From assembly GCA_001821435.1 (NCBI GenBank), contig MHLP01000004.1, positions 1-36,095 on the forward strand: a stretch of 36,095 nucleotides of DNA. Reading direction: 5' to 3'. Under the pieces are notes generated by a model that saw only the letters and a list, made by a program, of their open reading frames with translations, was not told the origin of the DNA and did no database searches. This document shows positions 22,395-31,676 of this stretch, piece after piece. How positions within the stretch are numbered: the stretch's first letter is position 1; each line of letters opens with the position of its first letter. This DNA comes from Candidatus Lloydbacteria bacterium RIFCSPLOWO2_01_FULL_50_20 (GTDB taxonomy: Bacteria > Patescibacteriota > Minisyncoccia > Phycocordibacterales > UBA6899). The translations under genes and the position numbers were made by a program.

Positions 22395-23417
22395 TCATTC
22401 TTCCGGTTGCGGTTTCTCTAAAAGAGCGGTGTCGAGTCCCGGAGTGCTCCCCGTAATACGCATAACATCTTTGTCCATCTTTTTAAACTCTTTTGACGAA
22501 GCACTGTAATGGTTGAACACGGTCCCCAGCGCGATACCCAGCTTGTTGTGGTATTCCTCATAGCTCTTTAAGTGTTTGCCCAGATCGTTCACGTACCTTA
22601 TGGTTTCTTTGATATTTTCCTCTATCTCCATCGCGCGCAAACCCTGGAGCACCGTCTGGAGATAAGCAAGAAATGACGTGGGAGAAACGATGATGACCCG
22701 ATACTTGCCCGCTGCGCGTTGGATAAGATTTTCCGTATCCTCGGTGACCGCACCGACCTTGTTGACCAAAAGATCGTAATAGATCGCCTCATGAGGAATG
22801 AACATAAAGGCAAAATCCATTGTTCCCTCTGCGGGGCGGATATATTTCGCCGTTTCAACAATGCGGTTTTTTAGGTCATTGACGAAGATCTTTTCCAGTC
22901 TGTTTTTCTCCGAGGGGTCACGCGCTTCGACCAGACGATTGTAATTTTCAAGCGAAAATTTTGAGTCGACGGGAATGACCTTCTCTTTGACGAAAACTGC
23001 CGCGTCAACTATTTCGCCGTCTTTGAACATATACTGCATTTTATATGAACCCGACGGCAGGACGTTTTTGAGCAGCGTCTCAAGATAGTATTCCCCAAGA
23101 ATGCCTCGCTGTTTGGGATTCTTGAGAATATCCTGCAGCGACTGCAGTTCTTCCGCGATGGTGACCATTTGCCTAGTTGCTTCGTTCGCCTTGGTCTGCT
23201 CTACGCGGACATCAACCATGCTTCTGCGCATTTGTTCGTTGATCTTGTGCAATTGTTCATTAAGCTCTCTCCGCAAATTGTCCATGTTTTGCCCGAGAAG
23301 CATCGTTGCCTGCGAATCACGCGATGCATCTCCCGCGCTTTTTTGGCGAACAAGAAAAAACCATATGGCGATCCCGACGAGAAGGATGAGGAGGATACTA
23401 TACGGTAGGATTTCCAT
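22395..23417 (-). CDS. rmuC: DNA recombination protein RmuC
   Basis: RmuC limits DNA inversions and has a nuclease-like fold. The 340-residue protein has an N-terminal membrane anchor (YSILLILLVGIAIWFFLV) and a coiled coil (residues 40-95). The RmuC domain follows: KNPKQRGILGEYYLETLLKN, PVDSKFSLENY, DFAFMFIPHEAIYYDLL and VIIVSPTSFLAYLQTVLQG. It starts four bases after the P-type ATPase stop, so both are probably one transcript. Confidence 0.92.
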   Translation of the reverse strand: MEILPYSILLILLVGIAIWFFLVRQKSAGDASRDSQATMLLGQNMDNLRRELNEQLHKINEQMRRSMVDVRVEQTKANEATRQMVTIAEELQSLQDILKNPKQRGILGEYYLETLLKNVLPSGSYKMQYMFKDGEIVDAAVFVKEKVIPVDSKFSLENYNRLVEARDPSEKNRLEKIFVNDLKNRIVETAKYIRPAEGTMDFAFMFIPHEAIYYDLLVNKVGAVTEDTENLIQRAAGKYRVIIVSPTSFLAYLQTVLQGLRAMEIEENIKETIRYVNDLGKHLKSYEEYHNKLGIALGTVFNHYSASSKEFKKMDKDVMRITGSTPGLDTALLEKPQPEE

Positions 23418-23421
23418 ATCG

Positions 23422-26166
23422 TTATCGTATCACATCGTCTGTGCGCCGCTCAAATAAGAAATATTTTGCCGTTTCCACAACCGTAAAGTTGAGCACGATC
23501 GCTATGCCGACGAGGAACCATTGATACGGATGGTCTATCGGGACCAGGTGCAGGAGGTCGCGAACAGGTGCGACAAATAATGCGGCCAGGAGCCCCGTAA
23601 GCGCAAAAAGGGTTCCGCCAATGAGATAAATATTCGAAAAAAGTTTCGTAGAAAAAAGAGACGAACGAAGGTCTTTGAACGAAAAGGCCATAAGCACCGT
23701 TCCGAGCGTCAGTGCGACAAAGGTCAACGTACGGGCTTCAGGGAGTGAAAAAGCCAATACATTCAAGGAAAACCAATAAAGGAGAAGGAGGAGAAGCCCC
23801 GTGAAAATGCCGACCACACCGATCAATATCTGGAGCGACCGGGAAAACATATTTCGCGCTCCGGCATGCCGCGGATCGCGCGTCATGAGATCGTTCTCCT
23901 TCGGCTCGAACGCAAACGCAAAGTTCATAAATCCTTCGGAGAGGATATTCGTCCAAAGGATCTGCGTCGGAAGAAGCGGGAGCGGGAGGCCGATAAGGAG
24001 CGCCCCGCCGACCACGATGATCTCGCTTCCCGAAGTCGAGAGCAGGTAGGCAACGATCTTGCGTAAATTATCAACGATACACCTCCCTTCTTCGATTGCG
24101 GCGACAATGATCGAAAAGCTGTTATTGAGGAGAACAAGGTCCGACGCTTCTTTCGCAACTTCCGTCCCGGAACCGAGCGCAACGCCGATATTGGCGGCGC
24201 GGAGTGCCGGTGCATCATTTACTCCGTCGCCCGTCATCGCAACGACTTCGCCATCCCCTGAAAGCAGGCGTACAAGGCGTAATTTGTCGAGCGGGAGCAT
24301 GCGCGCAAAAACTGTCGTCTGTTTGATCCGTTCGGCGAGCTCCCCATCACTCAGTTTTTCAAGATCCGCCCCCTCAAGCGCATTTTCGCCTTCATGCCAT
24401 ATGCCGCACACTTTTGCATTCGCGCGCGCGGTTTCGATGTTATCGCCCGTCACCATAATGACGCGCGTCCCCGCTTTTTGTGCCGTCAGGATGGATGCAT
24501 TCACATCTTCGCGCAAGGGATCATGAAGTATGATCATGCCCGCAAAAATCAGTTCGTTGAGAAAGCGCGCGCGATCACGCGTATCTTCTTCTGAAAATTT
24601 TGCTCTATTCGTATCGCGAAATGCGACACCGATGACCCGCATTCCTTCCCCTGTATATTTTTTCAATACGCGCTCGAATTGGTCGCGTATTTTTTGCGAT
24701 AGAGGACGTGTCTTTCCTTCGGAATAGACGCTTCCGGTATGGGACAAGATCGCCTCCGGCGCACCGGTAATATACAAGCGATTATCGCTTAATCCGCGAA
24801 TATGATTGAGTGAGACGGCCATGCGATATTGTGAAGCAAAAGGGAGATGGTCGATACGCGGATAATTCGCAAGTAATTCGCGCTGATCAAGCCCCGAATC
24901 GAGCGCCGCCAGGACCACCGCACGCTCTACCGGACGTCCGCGAACGATCTGCTCCCGAAGCGGATCACTTTCTTTTCCTTCTGTTCCCGCTGTTTCTATG
25001 AAAGCGTCTGACGCAAGTGCGGCAAATTCAAGAACATCACGCTCATCTCCGTGCGCTTCGTGCTCTTTGTGCAGAGAGGGGCTCGTCCGCTCATACTCGA
25101 GAGAACCGAGTGTGACCACCCGCGCAACCCCCATCTCTCCCTTGGTCAGTGTCCCTGTCTTATCAGTCAATATCACTGTCGTCCCTCCAAGTGTTTCCGC
25201 TGCGAGCATATTGCGGACGAGTCCGCCACGCCGAAGTACCGCTTCCATGCCAATCGCCAAAACCACGGAAACAGCCGCAGGAAGCCCTTCCGGTATCGCC
25301 GCAACCGCAATAGCTATCGAGATCATCAGTAGTTCGGTGGTTTCTTCGCCGCGGAAGAGACCGACGGCAAAGATACAGACAAGCGCAGCAATGACAATAA
25401 TAGACAAAAAACGGGAGATCCTCGCGACATTTTCTTCAAGCGGAGTTTTCGGTGCCGTGGCGCCCTGAAGTGCCCTCGCAATGGCACCGATGGCAGTGTG
25501 GTCTCCGGTCGCAACAACGAGAGCCAGTCCTCCTCCGCCGACGACCAGTGTGCCCATAAAAACCATATTCTTCTGTTCGGTCTGAGGAAGTGTTCCATCG
25601 AGCGTTTTCGCATGCTTGCCGACCTCGATCCATTCTCCCGTGAGCGGAGACTCATTCACCTCAAGATTGCTCGCAGAAATAATGCGCGCATCGGCAGGAA
25701 CATGCATTCCTGTCTCAAGCACGAGTAAGTCTCCGGGAACAAGTTTTTCTGCGAGAATGCGCTCCTTTTGACCATTACGGACGACGACGGCAAACTTTTC
25801 CTGCGCGGCATGAAGCTTCAAAAAGGCCTGATCCGCCCTGCCTTCTTGATATATACTGATCGCGATATTAATGACCAATGCGAGAAAAATAACGGTCGAG
25901 TCAACATATTCCCGAAGAACTATCGTAAAGATCCCCGCGGAAAGAAGGATGTAGACAAGAGGACTTTTTAATGAAGAAATGACCCGCTCCGCCAGTGTCC
26001 GATGTTCAAGCGTGGAAAATGTGTTTGATCCGTGGCGTTCGAGGCGCACAGACGCTTCATTGCCGGTGAGACCCTGTGTAATATCACTTCCAAATTGCTG
26101 GAGGATCTCATCGATCGAATACTGATGCCACTCTTTCTTCCCAGTCTCGCGTGCCGCGTTGTGCAT
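23422..26166 (-). CDS. P-type cation-transporting ATPase (Ca2+-ATPase-like, P2 type)
   Basis: ATP-driven cation pump of 914 residues from ATG 26166. The N-terminal cation-ATPase domain is followed by the actuator domain, where TGES reads TGEW (176-179). TM4 carries PEGLP (292-296). Phosphorylation motif DKTGTLT is at 335-341, then MVTGDN and TGDGVNDAPAL. In TM5 and TM6 the Ca-site pattern differs from SERCA: STSGSE in place of SSNVGE, and NILSEG in place of NLVTDG. PEGLP supports a Ca2+-type pump, but Mn2+, Na+ or H+ are possible. Six C-terminal helices are complete. Confidence 0.92.
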   Translation of the reverse strand: MHNAARETGKKEWHQYSIDEILQQFGSDITQGLTGNEASVRLERHGSNTFSTLEHRTLAERVISSLKSPLVYILLSAGIFTIVLREYVDSTVIFLALVINIAISIYQEGRADQAFLKLHAAQEKFAVVVRNGQKERILAEKLVPGDLLVLETGMHVPADARIISASNLEVNESPLTGEWIEVGKHAKTLDGTLPQTEQKNMVFMGTLVVGGGGLALVVATGDHTAIGAIARALQGATAPKTPLEENVARISRFLSIIVIAALVCIFAVGLFRGEETTELLMISIAIAVAAIPEGLPAAVSVVLAIGMEAVLRRGGLVRNMLAAETLGGTTVILTDKTGTLTKGEMGVARVVTLGSLEYERTSPSLHKEHEAHGDERDVLEFAALASDAFIETAGTEGKESDPLREQIVRGRPVERAVVLAALDSGLDQRELLANYPRIDHLPFASQYRMAVSLNHIRGLSDNRLYITGAPEAILSHTGSVYSEGKTRPLSQKIRDQFERVLKKYTGEGMRVIGVAFRDTNRAKFSEEDTRDRARFLNELIFAGMIILHDPLREDVNASILTAQKAGTRVIMVTGDNIETARANAKVCGIWHEGENALEGADLEKLSDGELAERIKQTTVFARMLPLDKLRLVRLLSGDGEVVAMTGDGVNDAPALRAANIGVALGSGTEVAKEASDLVLLNNSFSIIVAAIEEGRCIVDNLRKIVAYLLSTSGSEIIVVGGALLIGLPLPLLPTQILWTNILSEGFMNFAFAFEPKENDLMTRDPRHAGARNMFSRSLQILIGVVGIFTGLLLLLLYWFSLNVLAFSLPEARTLTFVALTLGTVLMAFSFKDLRSSLFSTKLFSNIYLIGGTLFALTGLLAALFVAPVRDLLHLVPIDHPYQWFLVGIAIVLNFTVVETAKYFLFERRTDDVIR

Positions 26167-26173
26167 GGTGTCA

Positions 26174-26179
26174 ATTATA
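26174..26179 (-). promoter_or_regulatory. -10 box of the P-type ATPase gene, leaderless geometry
   Basis: TATAAT on the minus strand lies seven bases before ATG 26166. This supports that start over an upstream in-frame codon at 26208, which would lie before the promoter. Confidence 0.55.
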
Positions 26180-26318
26180 GCAAAAAACAGGATCCTGCCC
26201 CTTAACACATGTGCACAATAACCACTGCCTTATGCGAGCGCCGGATATGAAAACTTTTATTTCTTGACCAAATGTCATATACTGACCATATTCATTTATT
26301 GCATAATATTTCTTCATT

Positions 26319-26774
26319 ATGACCATACAACAAACCATCCGTGAGCAAATGAAAAACGCCATGCGCGCAAAAGAGACGCTTCGCCTCGAGGTTTTACGCA
26401 GCATATTGGCCGCATTCACCAATGAACTCGTCGCACAGCGGCGCACGCCGCAGGAGGAACTGGAGGATCCGGGATGTATTCTCGTCCTCAAGCGTCTCGT
26501 GAAACAGCGCAAAGATTCCGCCGAGCAATTCGAAAAAGGCGGCCGTCCCGAGCTTGCGGATAAAGAAAAGAAAGAGCTACTTATCATTGAAGAATTCCTT
26601 CCAAAGGCAATGTCCCGTGAGGACATTAGAAAGATCGCCGTGGCAAAAAAGGCGGAGCTTGGGATCACCGACAGGTCCGGTATAGGAAAATTCATCGGTG
26701 CGGTCATGAAAGAATGTAAGGGTGAAGCGGACGGCAATGACGTCAAAGCGGTGGTTGAGGAATTACTGGTATGA
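26319..26774 (+). CDS. yqeY: GatB/YqeY domain protein
   Basis: The YqeY domain equals the tRNA-binding tail of GatB (amidotransferase). Stand-alone proteins are common, with an unproven role. The 151 residues show MKNAMRAKETLRLEVLRSIL, then VKQRKDSAEQFEKGGRPELA, EEFLPKAMS and IGKFIGAVMKECKG, all typical. Divergent from the P-type ATPase. AT-rich sequence upstream (CATAAT at 26302) may be the promoter. Confidence 0.92.
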   Translation: MTIQQTIREQMKNAMRAKETLRLEVLRSILAAFTNELVAQRRTPQEELEDPGCILVLKRLVKQRKDSAEQFEKGGRPELADKEKKELLIIEEFLPKAMSREDIRKIAVAKKAELGITDRSGIGKFIGAVMKECKGEADGNDVKAVVEELLV

Positions 26775-26798
26775 GCCAGAACACTCCGCTAGTACTGA

Positions 26799-26831
26799 AA
26801 CAGGCCGACCGATAAGGTGGCCTGTTTTTTT
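26799..26831 (+). terminator. Rho-independent terminator of yqeY
   Basis: AACAGGCC / GGCCTGTT with a 12-base loop is followed by a seven-T run. Confidence 0.88.
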
Positions 26832-26840
26832 ATCTCCGGA

Positions 26841-27584
26841 TCAAAAATTCGGTTTCAATAAATATCTTTTGTAGAATTTATTGATGATCGCAACCGCTTC
26901 ATCGGGGGTGTCGACGACGTGAAACAATTTAAAATCACTCTTGTCGATATTTCCCTCGGCGAGCATCGTTCCTTTCCACCATTCAAGCAGCCCCGCCCAA
27001 TAAGAACGGTCCATGAGCACGATGGGAAACTGTGCGATCTTCTCTGTTTGAATAAGCGTCAGCGCTTCCGTGAGCTCATCAAGTGTTCCGAAACCACCCG
27101 GGAGCACGACGAATCCCTGCGCATAGCGGATGAACATCACTTTTCTGACAAAGAAATACTTGAAGTTCAACAATTTATCATGATCAACATAAGAATTCGG
27201 TTTTTGCTCGAACGGAAGCATGATGTTCAAGCCGACCGACTTCCCTTCCGCGCGCTGTGCGCCTTTATTTGCCGCCTCCATGATACCCACGCCGCCCCCG
27301 GAAATGATGCCATAGCCGCTTTTGGTAAGCTGAAACGCGATATCTTCCGCAAGCTTATAGTGGCGTGTCCCCGGCTGTGTGCGTGCAGAGCCGAAAATAG
27401 ACACACACGGACCGATCTTGTTCAAACGTTCGAAACCCTCAACGAACTCTGCCATTACCTTAAACACATGCCACGCATCGGTGCCCTTGAGATCGTCGCT
27501 CCACGTGTGCATTGCCACGCGCGCAAAAGCTTTTTTTATCTGCTTTTCGTTCCGCTTCTTATCTTTTGACGCCGTGGATGACAT
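26841..27584 (-). CDS. LOG-family protein (TIGR00730, Rossmann fold)
   Basis: LOG-type enzymes are nucleotide 5'-monophosphate phosphoribohydrolases (cytokinin-activating in plants); many bacterial members are uncharacterised. Motifs are SIFGSARTQPG, SGGGVGIMEAANKGA and the key PGGFGTLDE. The ATG at 27584 gives 247 residues. A GTG at 27605 overlaps the HAD stop (GTGGTAA) and would add seven. Neither has a clear SD. It probably shares a transcript with the HAD gene. Confidence 0.9.
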   Translation of the reverse strand: MSSTASKDKKRNEKQIKKAFARVAMHTWSDDLKGTDAWHVFKVMAEFVEGFERLNKIGPCVSIFGSARTQPGTRHYKLAEDIAFQLTKSGYGIISGGGVGIMEAANKGAQRAEGKSVGLNIMLPFEQKPNSYVDHDKLLNFKYFFVRKVMFIRYAQGFVVLPGGFGTLDELTEALTLIQTEKIAQFPIVLMDRSYWAGLLEWWKGTMLAEGNIDKSDFKLFHVVDTPDEAVAIINKFYKRYLLKPNF

Positions 27585-27598
27585 AAGTAGAATGATTT

Positions 27599-28159
27599 TT
27601 ACCACTCTCCGGATGGTTCGACATGAAGCAGAGCGAGTAATTCGGGTAATGTCGTGACAACATCATCCGGCGGAAGAAGTTCATCAGAGAGAACTTCGCG
27701 GTCCCGCCGCGAACGAACAATGCGTATGCACCGTACTTGCGGATTTAATCCCTTGGCCTCCGAAATAAACTCCTGGATATCATCAACAAAAACATGTCCG
27801 ACCGGAGCAATATCGGGCTTGTGAAGATACTTTTTTATTGCCGAGCCCTTATTCGAATAATTTCCAATAGATCCTTCCACCATGATAATGTCATTGAAAT
27901 ATGGGGTGATCCCGATACCGTGGACTTTTTTCTTTTGTACAGACAAATTCATCGTTGATGTCAAGAGAACAAGACGGTAGACATGTTGTGCCTTTTTGAG
28001 AAACGGAAGTACGTCCGGGTAAAGCATCGACGCAAGATCCGGATCGCCCGCTTTCCCCTCCAAGAGGGCTGATTCGGGACCCCCACCCAGCCATTCATAG
28101 AGCCGCTCTGTGTCAAAAAGCGTTCGATCGAAATCAAGAAAGAGGATGGGTTTTGGCAT
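27599..28159 (-). CDS. HAD-superfamily hydrolase
   Basis: Probable phosphatase. The N-terminal catalytic motif is DFDRTLFD (DxDxT), with LTST as motif II and FVDDIQEF as the acidic motif IV. The cap is small. Its 186 residues form a single domain; the substrate is unknown. Start ATG 28159 follows a TATAGT by six bases. It overlaps or abuts the LOG gene downstream. Confidence 0.85.
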   Translation of the reverse strand: MPKPILFLDFDRTLFDTERLYEWLGGGPESALLEGKAGDPDLASMLYPDVLPFLKKAQHVYRLVLLTSTMNLSVQKKKVHGIGITPYFNDIIMVEGSIGNYSNKGSAIKKYLHKPDIAPVGHVFVDDIQEFISEAKGLNPQVRCIRIVRSRRDREVLSDELLPPDDVVTTLPELLALLHVEPSGEW

Positions 28160-28165
28160 CTCTTT

Positions 28166-28171
28166 ACTATA
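28166..28171 (-). promoter_or_regulatory. -10 box of the HAD gene, leaderless geometry
   Basis: TATAGT on the minus strand ends six bases before ATG 28159. The rest of the 28172-28362 gap holds an ACTACGC / GCGTAGT inverted repeat (about 28250-28273) and the palindrome at 28313. Confidence 0.5.
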
Positions 28172-28304
28172 CCCCGCGGGAGCCCATCAATGCCATGCCG
28201 CAAAAGAACCTGTGAATATTGGGCGGGACTCCATATCCGAAAAGAAAAACTACGCATTATTCGGACGCGTAGTCTACTATGTCGAGCAAGGACCTTTACT
28301 GGTC

Positions 28305-28346
28305 TGAGCCAGAATGCCCCGCCTGCCTGCCGGCAGGCGGGGCATT
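28305..28346 (+). repeat. TGAGCCAGAATGCCCCG motif fused to a CCTGCC palindrome
   Basis: Bases 28305-28321 repeat 11110-11126 exactly (opposite strand). Overlapping this, 28313-28346 is a perfect inverted repeat with 15-base arms around a TGCC loop, core GCCCCGCCTGCC. It lies downstream of the proline dehydrogenase-like gene and may act as its 3' hairpin. Confidence 0.75.
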
Positions 28347-28362
28347 TCGCGAGCAGCATGTG

Positions 28363-29256
28363 TTATTTTCCAAAAACGAACTTGCGCCCAAATGCGATGC
28401 GGCGCCTTACGTATCCTTTCCACTCGTTCGGAGCGGAAGGATCGACGAACGTGACATAGCATCCGACGCGACATCCGCTGTCTACGCATACACGTGCAAG
28501 CGAATGACCGATCGGTCCGTCAAGAAATTGGATGGTAAAACGATCAAAAGAAACACGCTCGCGGACGGCGATCGCGACCAGTGAATCGATCAGCTCCCGA
28601 TCGCGCATCGTGGCGATATTCGGATGTTTCTTCTTGGCGATCTGTTCCTGAAATGTCTCCGCATAGCGTGCGAGGACTTCCTTGTCGTTCAGTTCCGGTG
28701 CGCCGATATCATAGAGCCCCGACCCCTTCACGATGCGTACGGGCATATCAAGGATACGATATTGTGTAATGAGCTCTTTGCGTACGTTCTCGGGCAGATG
28801 CATCTGAAATGCCGGACGAAATCTGATCCCTTTGGGCAGTCTGAACACGAGAGAATTCAGCACGCGTTGCACCGCAAAAAGCGTCCCGCGATCTTCAGCG
28901 TCGATCTCGATCTCAAGGGACTTGTCCGAAACCGCCTCAATAAAACGCCGGAGAGTTCGCGCAAACACATAAGATCCCAACCCTATTCCAAACGCCGACG
29001 GTTTAATGGCAACATGACCCTTGTTTGTCGCATCCATCGCTCGCACCAACTCGATGTATGAACAGAGAATGCGCTCAACATGCTCTTTATTTTTTACGTG
29101 TTCGTCAATACGATTATAGGTCGGTGTGATTCCTTCCATAACAAGCCCTTCCCCGTGCGCCAATGCTGCAGAAACTCCGCCAAATACGACGAATCTTCGC
29201 GCAATGATCCGCCCGAAAAGAAAAAAAATAAGCCGATCGAACGTTTTCATCAACAT
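28363..29256 (-). CDS. Proline dehydrogenase-like protein
   Basis: The flavin-dependent ProDH TIM barrel oxidises proline to pyrroline-5-carboxylate. The order of motifs fits: VAIKPSAFG, EIEIDAEDRG, a FQMHLPE strand, RIVKGSGLYD, PNIATMRDRELID and FTIQFLDGPIG. The C-terminal element is GCRVGCYVTFVDPSAPNEWK, then GYVRRRI. The 297 residues equal a stand-alone PutA-ProDH domain. The usual ATHD-like and FQMLYGM motifs are altered, so activity is uncertain. ATG 29256 has GGAG six bases upstream. No P5C dehydrogenase gene is nearby. Confidence 0.75.
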   Translation of the reverse strand: MLMKTFDRLIFFLFGRIIARRFVVFGGVSAALAHGEGLVMEGITPTYNRIDEHVKNKEHVERILCSYIELVRAMDATNKGHVAIKPSAFGIGLGSYVFARTLRRFIEAVSDKSLEIEIDAEDRGTLFAVQRVLNSLVFRLPKGIRFRPAFQMHLPENVRKELITQYRILDMPVRIVKGSGLYDIGAPELNDKEVLARYAETFQEQIAKKKHPNIATMRDRELIDSLVAIAVRERVSFDRFTIQFLDGPIGHSLARVCVDSGCRVGCYVTFVDPSAPNEWKGYVRRRIAFGRKFVFGK

Positions 29257-29318
29257 GACCCTCTCCCCTTTTCAAAGTCTTCTTTTTTAAGAGTGCCACA
29301 GTAGTTTCGCTGATGCAA

Positions 29319-29438
29319 ATAAACTTGTCCGCCCGTCCAATCCCCGCGGCGAGGACCTCGACTGAACCCCTCGATACTGTACTTGTGGTTGAAGCACTCA
29401 GCCGAAATCAGCCGCGAGGATGAATGGACGCCCCAATA
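29319..29438 (-). repeat. Dispersed hairpin repeat, copy D (120 bp)
   Basis: Read on the minus strand it begins TATTGGGGCGTCCATTCATC and ends GGACGGGCGGACAAGTTTAT. Between the ends is the inner TCGGCTGAG / CAGTCGA module also found in copy C. It occupies most of the 296-bp gap 29257-29552. I see nothing else convincing there. Confidence 0.8.
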
Positions 29439-29552
29439 GAACAGCAAAACAAACCCTTGAAACTACGAAACTATTGACAGTTTGTGGAATTGGTTTAGTT
29501 TTATTTGAGTTCGAACCTGCGTTTCTTTTTGTCGACAGGAAATGTCACGCAC

Positions 29553-31676
29553 CTATTCTTCCCTCTCCTCCAGCTTTTCGATATCCCAAACCTCTTTCCC
29601 GATGCGCTGCTCCGCATCCTTCAGGTCGCGGTAGAGTTCTTCTTCGCGTGCGACTTCTTCCGGAGTGGGCTTTCGGGATTGTTTTCCACTCTTGAGCACA
29701 ACGAGTTCCCTCTCGATATCCCGGCGAATAACCGCGAACCCGCGCTTGATCGACTCTTCCGCCTCACGCACCTCTTGAAGCAAGAGCTGATGTTTCCGCC
29801 GATGATGGTACGCATGATAGAAGGTGTATATGGCCAAGAGCATGATAACGACCAGCAAGAAGAGGGCGGCGATAAGATAGAGCGCCTCGAAGGTGATCCG
29901 CGAGACACCAAAGACGATAGCGGCGCGCGCAACGATCATTTCCATCTGCGCCGACGGAGGACTCGTCAGATTGCCTACTTTCGCCTGAGTCCAAAGAACA
30001 TATTTGCCCGGAGTAAGAAAACTGTTGTGGCGGTAGAACCATTCGCCGTTTTTATCGGAGGTCACACTGTAGCTCGCCGTTTCCCCTGAAGTGAGATCTT
30101 GCGTAAAGATGGTCACCGTTGTTCCGCGGATTTCCGTCTCTCCGCCGACATAAAAGATCTCGTTGTTCGTAATATTCTTCGAGAGCGTCGTGACATAAGG
30201 AGGCGCCAATTCGACAACGCCATCGACTGTGTTTTCAACCTGTGCATGAGCTTTCTGTGTTCCGGAAAGAGTGAACAAAGAGCCGGCAAGGAATAGAAGG
30301 AGAACGAGTACCCCTCCGTATTTACTCTTGTAGCGGCGGAGTTCTTCGAGCTGCTGGCTGACATTTTCGGGTAATGTTCCGGCTTCACGAGCATCGTGCA
30401 CCGCATCATGCTTCTTTTTGAACCAGTAGGCGATGTACCCAAGAACAAGAACGAGAAAAAGGAGAGCGCCCAAAAGCCACCGCCATCCGACCACCAGCGG
30501 ACCGAGAATAAGCCCTTCGGCACTGCTAAAACCGAAGAACCGCGGCGTAACGACGATCCGTTTGACCACTTCTAAATAATTTCCCGCCTTGTCGTAGGCG
30601 CGGACAAAAACATCGTATGAACCGACAGCCAATGTCGGCAGAATATACGGACTTTCCGCCTCAATAAAGAAAAACTGAGTTCCGGGATCTCCGTCTCCAT
30701 TATTCTGCGGCTGAAGCGACACGAGCTTGAGTTCATAATGTGTCAATCCGGAAAGCGTATCCGTGGTGCCGAATTTGACGATCGGATTGCGAACATTCGT
30801 ACGCCTGCCCGGCAAAATTTCGAGCGGAAACTGAGCCGGCGGTTCGGTATCAGTCTTGACCGCAAAATGAGTGATGCCGCCCCACGATCCCTCGCGAAAG
30901 GCCTTGATATGAAAATAATGTTTTCCGTCCGGAACACTTTTGTAAACGATCGAAGCGCGGCTCCCTTCTGAAGTGTCGTCGGGAATGGAGATCGGTTCTT
31001 CATCGAAAATATAACTATAACCTTGTATAGGATCATGGTTCGCCCAGCTGAGGAGTATGTTCGGATTCGCGTACCATTCGGATTGATTCGGGTGTGTTTC
31101 CGATACGACGATCGGCCCGGCCGGCGGCGGAAGGACGAGCGTATACACCGCATTTTCCTGCCGGCGAAGATCGTCCGTACCGAGTCCGTCATTCAAGAGC
31201 ACTTTCGAGACATCGGAAAAAGTGAGGATGGCCGTACCGACCGATTTGACCCGAAAGGTGAGTTTCGCAATAAGCGCATTATTCACGTTTACCCCCCGCG
31301 GAATTCCCCCCTGCAGATGAACACGCCCGCTCTCATTGTTGAACTGCGGCTGACTGGTCCACAGCGAGATGATCGAGACGCTCGTATTCGGAGACACGAG
31401 TTGTAATTGCCCCGGAGGAAATCGAAGGTCGACATCGAGCGCGTTGATCGACTTTCCTTCCGTATCGAGGAGGATCTGCACGTCGAACGTACTCCCGACC
31501 GTAAATGTGCCGGAACTTGGTGAAAGTAAAAAAGCGGCTGCCTCGACTTTTGACGGAACAAAAACAAAAAAGAGTGCAAAAAAACACAGCATGGCGCGGA
31601 TGGTGTTCACCCGCAGTAAATTGTTTCCGTCTATAGCTCGGAGAGCAAATGTCAAAAGACCCTGTTTATTGTGCAT
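29553..31676 (-). CDS. Membrane-anchored cohesin-like surface protein (707 aa)
   Basis: Signal segment (about 29-46), then a cohesin-like beta domain at about 48-183 (PSSGTFTVGSTFDVQILLDT..). Fibronectin/Ig-like domains follow at about 188-378, ending in VGSYDVFVRAYDKAGN. Membrane helices lie at 398-418, 453-472 and 599-620. The second helix ends in AHAQ, like a signal-peptidase site, and opens another Ig-like domain (485-585). The last 85 residues are a charged cytoplasmic coiled coil. It looks like two surface proteins fused. The start overlaps the previous gene by 11 bases; an internal ATG at residue 29 is possible. Confidence 0.78.
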   Translation of the reverse strand: MHNKQGLLTFALRAIDGNNLLRVNTIRAMLCFFALFFVFVPSKVEAAAFLLSPSSGTFTVGSTFDVQILLDTEGKSINALDVDLRFPPGQLQLVSPNTSVSIISLWTSQPQFNNESGRVHLQGGIPRGVNVNNALIAKLTFRVKSVGTAILTFSDVSKVLLNDGLGTDDLRRQENAVYTLVLPPPAGPIVVSETHPNQSEWYANPNILLSWANHDPIQGYSYIFDEEPISIPDDTSEGSRASIVYKSVPDGKHYFHIKAFREGSWGGITHFAVKTDTEPPAQFPLEILPGRRTNVRNPIVKFGTTDTLSGLTHYELKLVSLQPQNNGDGDPGTQFFFIEAESPYILPTLAVGSYDVFVRAYDKAGNYLEVVKRIVVTPRFFGFSSAEGLILGPLVVGWRWLLGALLFLVLVLGYIAYWFKKKHDAVHDAREAGTLPENVSQQLEELRRYKSKYGGVLVLLLFLAGSLFTLSGTQKAHAQVENTVDGVVELAPPYVTTLSKNITNNEIFYVGGETEIRGTTVTIFTQDLTSGETASYSVTSDKNGEWFYRHNSFLTPGKYVLWTQAKVGNLTSPPSAQMEMIVARAAIVFGVSRITFEALYLIAALFLLVVIMLLAIYTFYHAYHHRRKHQLLLQEVREAEESIKRGFAVIRRDIERELVVLKSGKQSRKPTPEEVAREEELYRDLKDAEQRIGKEVWDIEKLEEREE

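Noticed and set aside
26919-27569. 216-codon plus-strand frame opposite the LOG gene
   Set aside because: Antisense shadow of a clear LOG-family gene with intact motifs.
29505-29530. GTTCGAACC resembling a tRNA T arm
   Set aside because: No matching T-stem partner, acceptor or anticodon arm on either strand.
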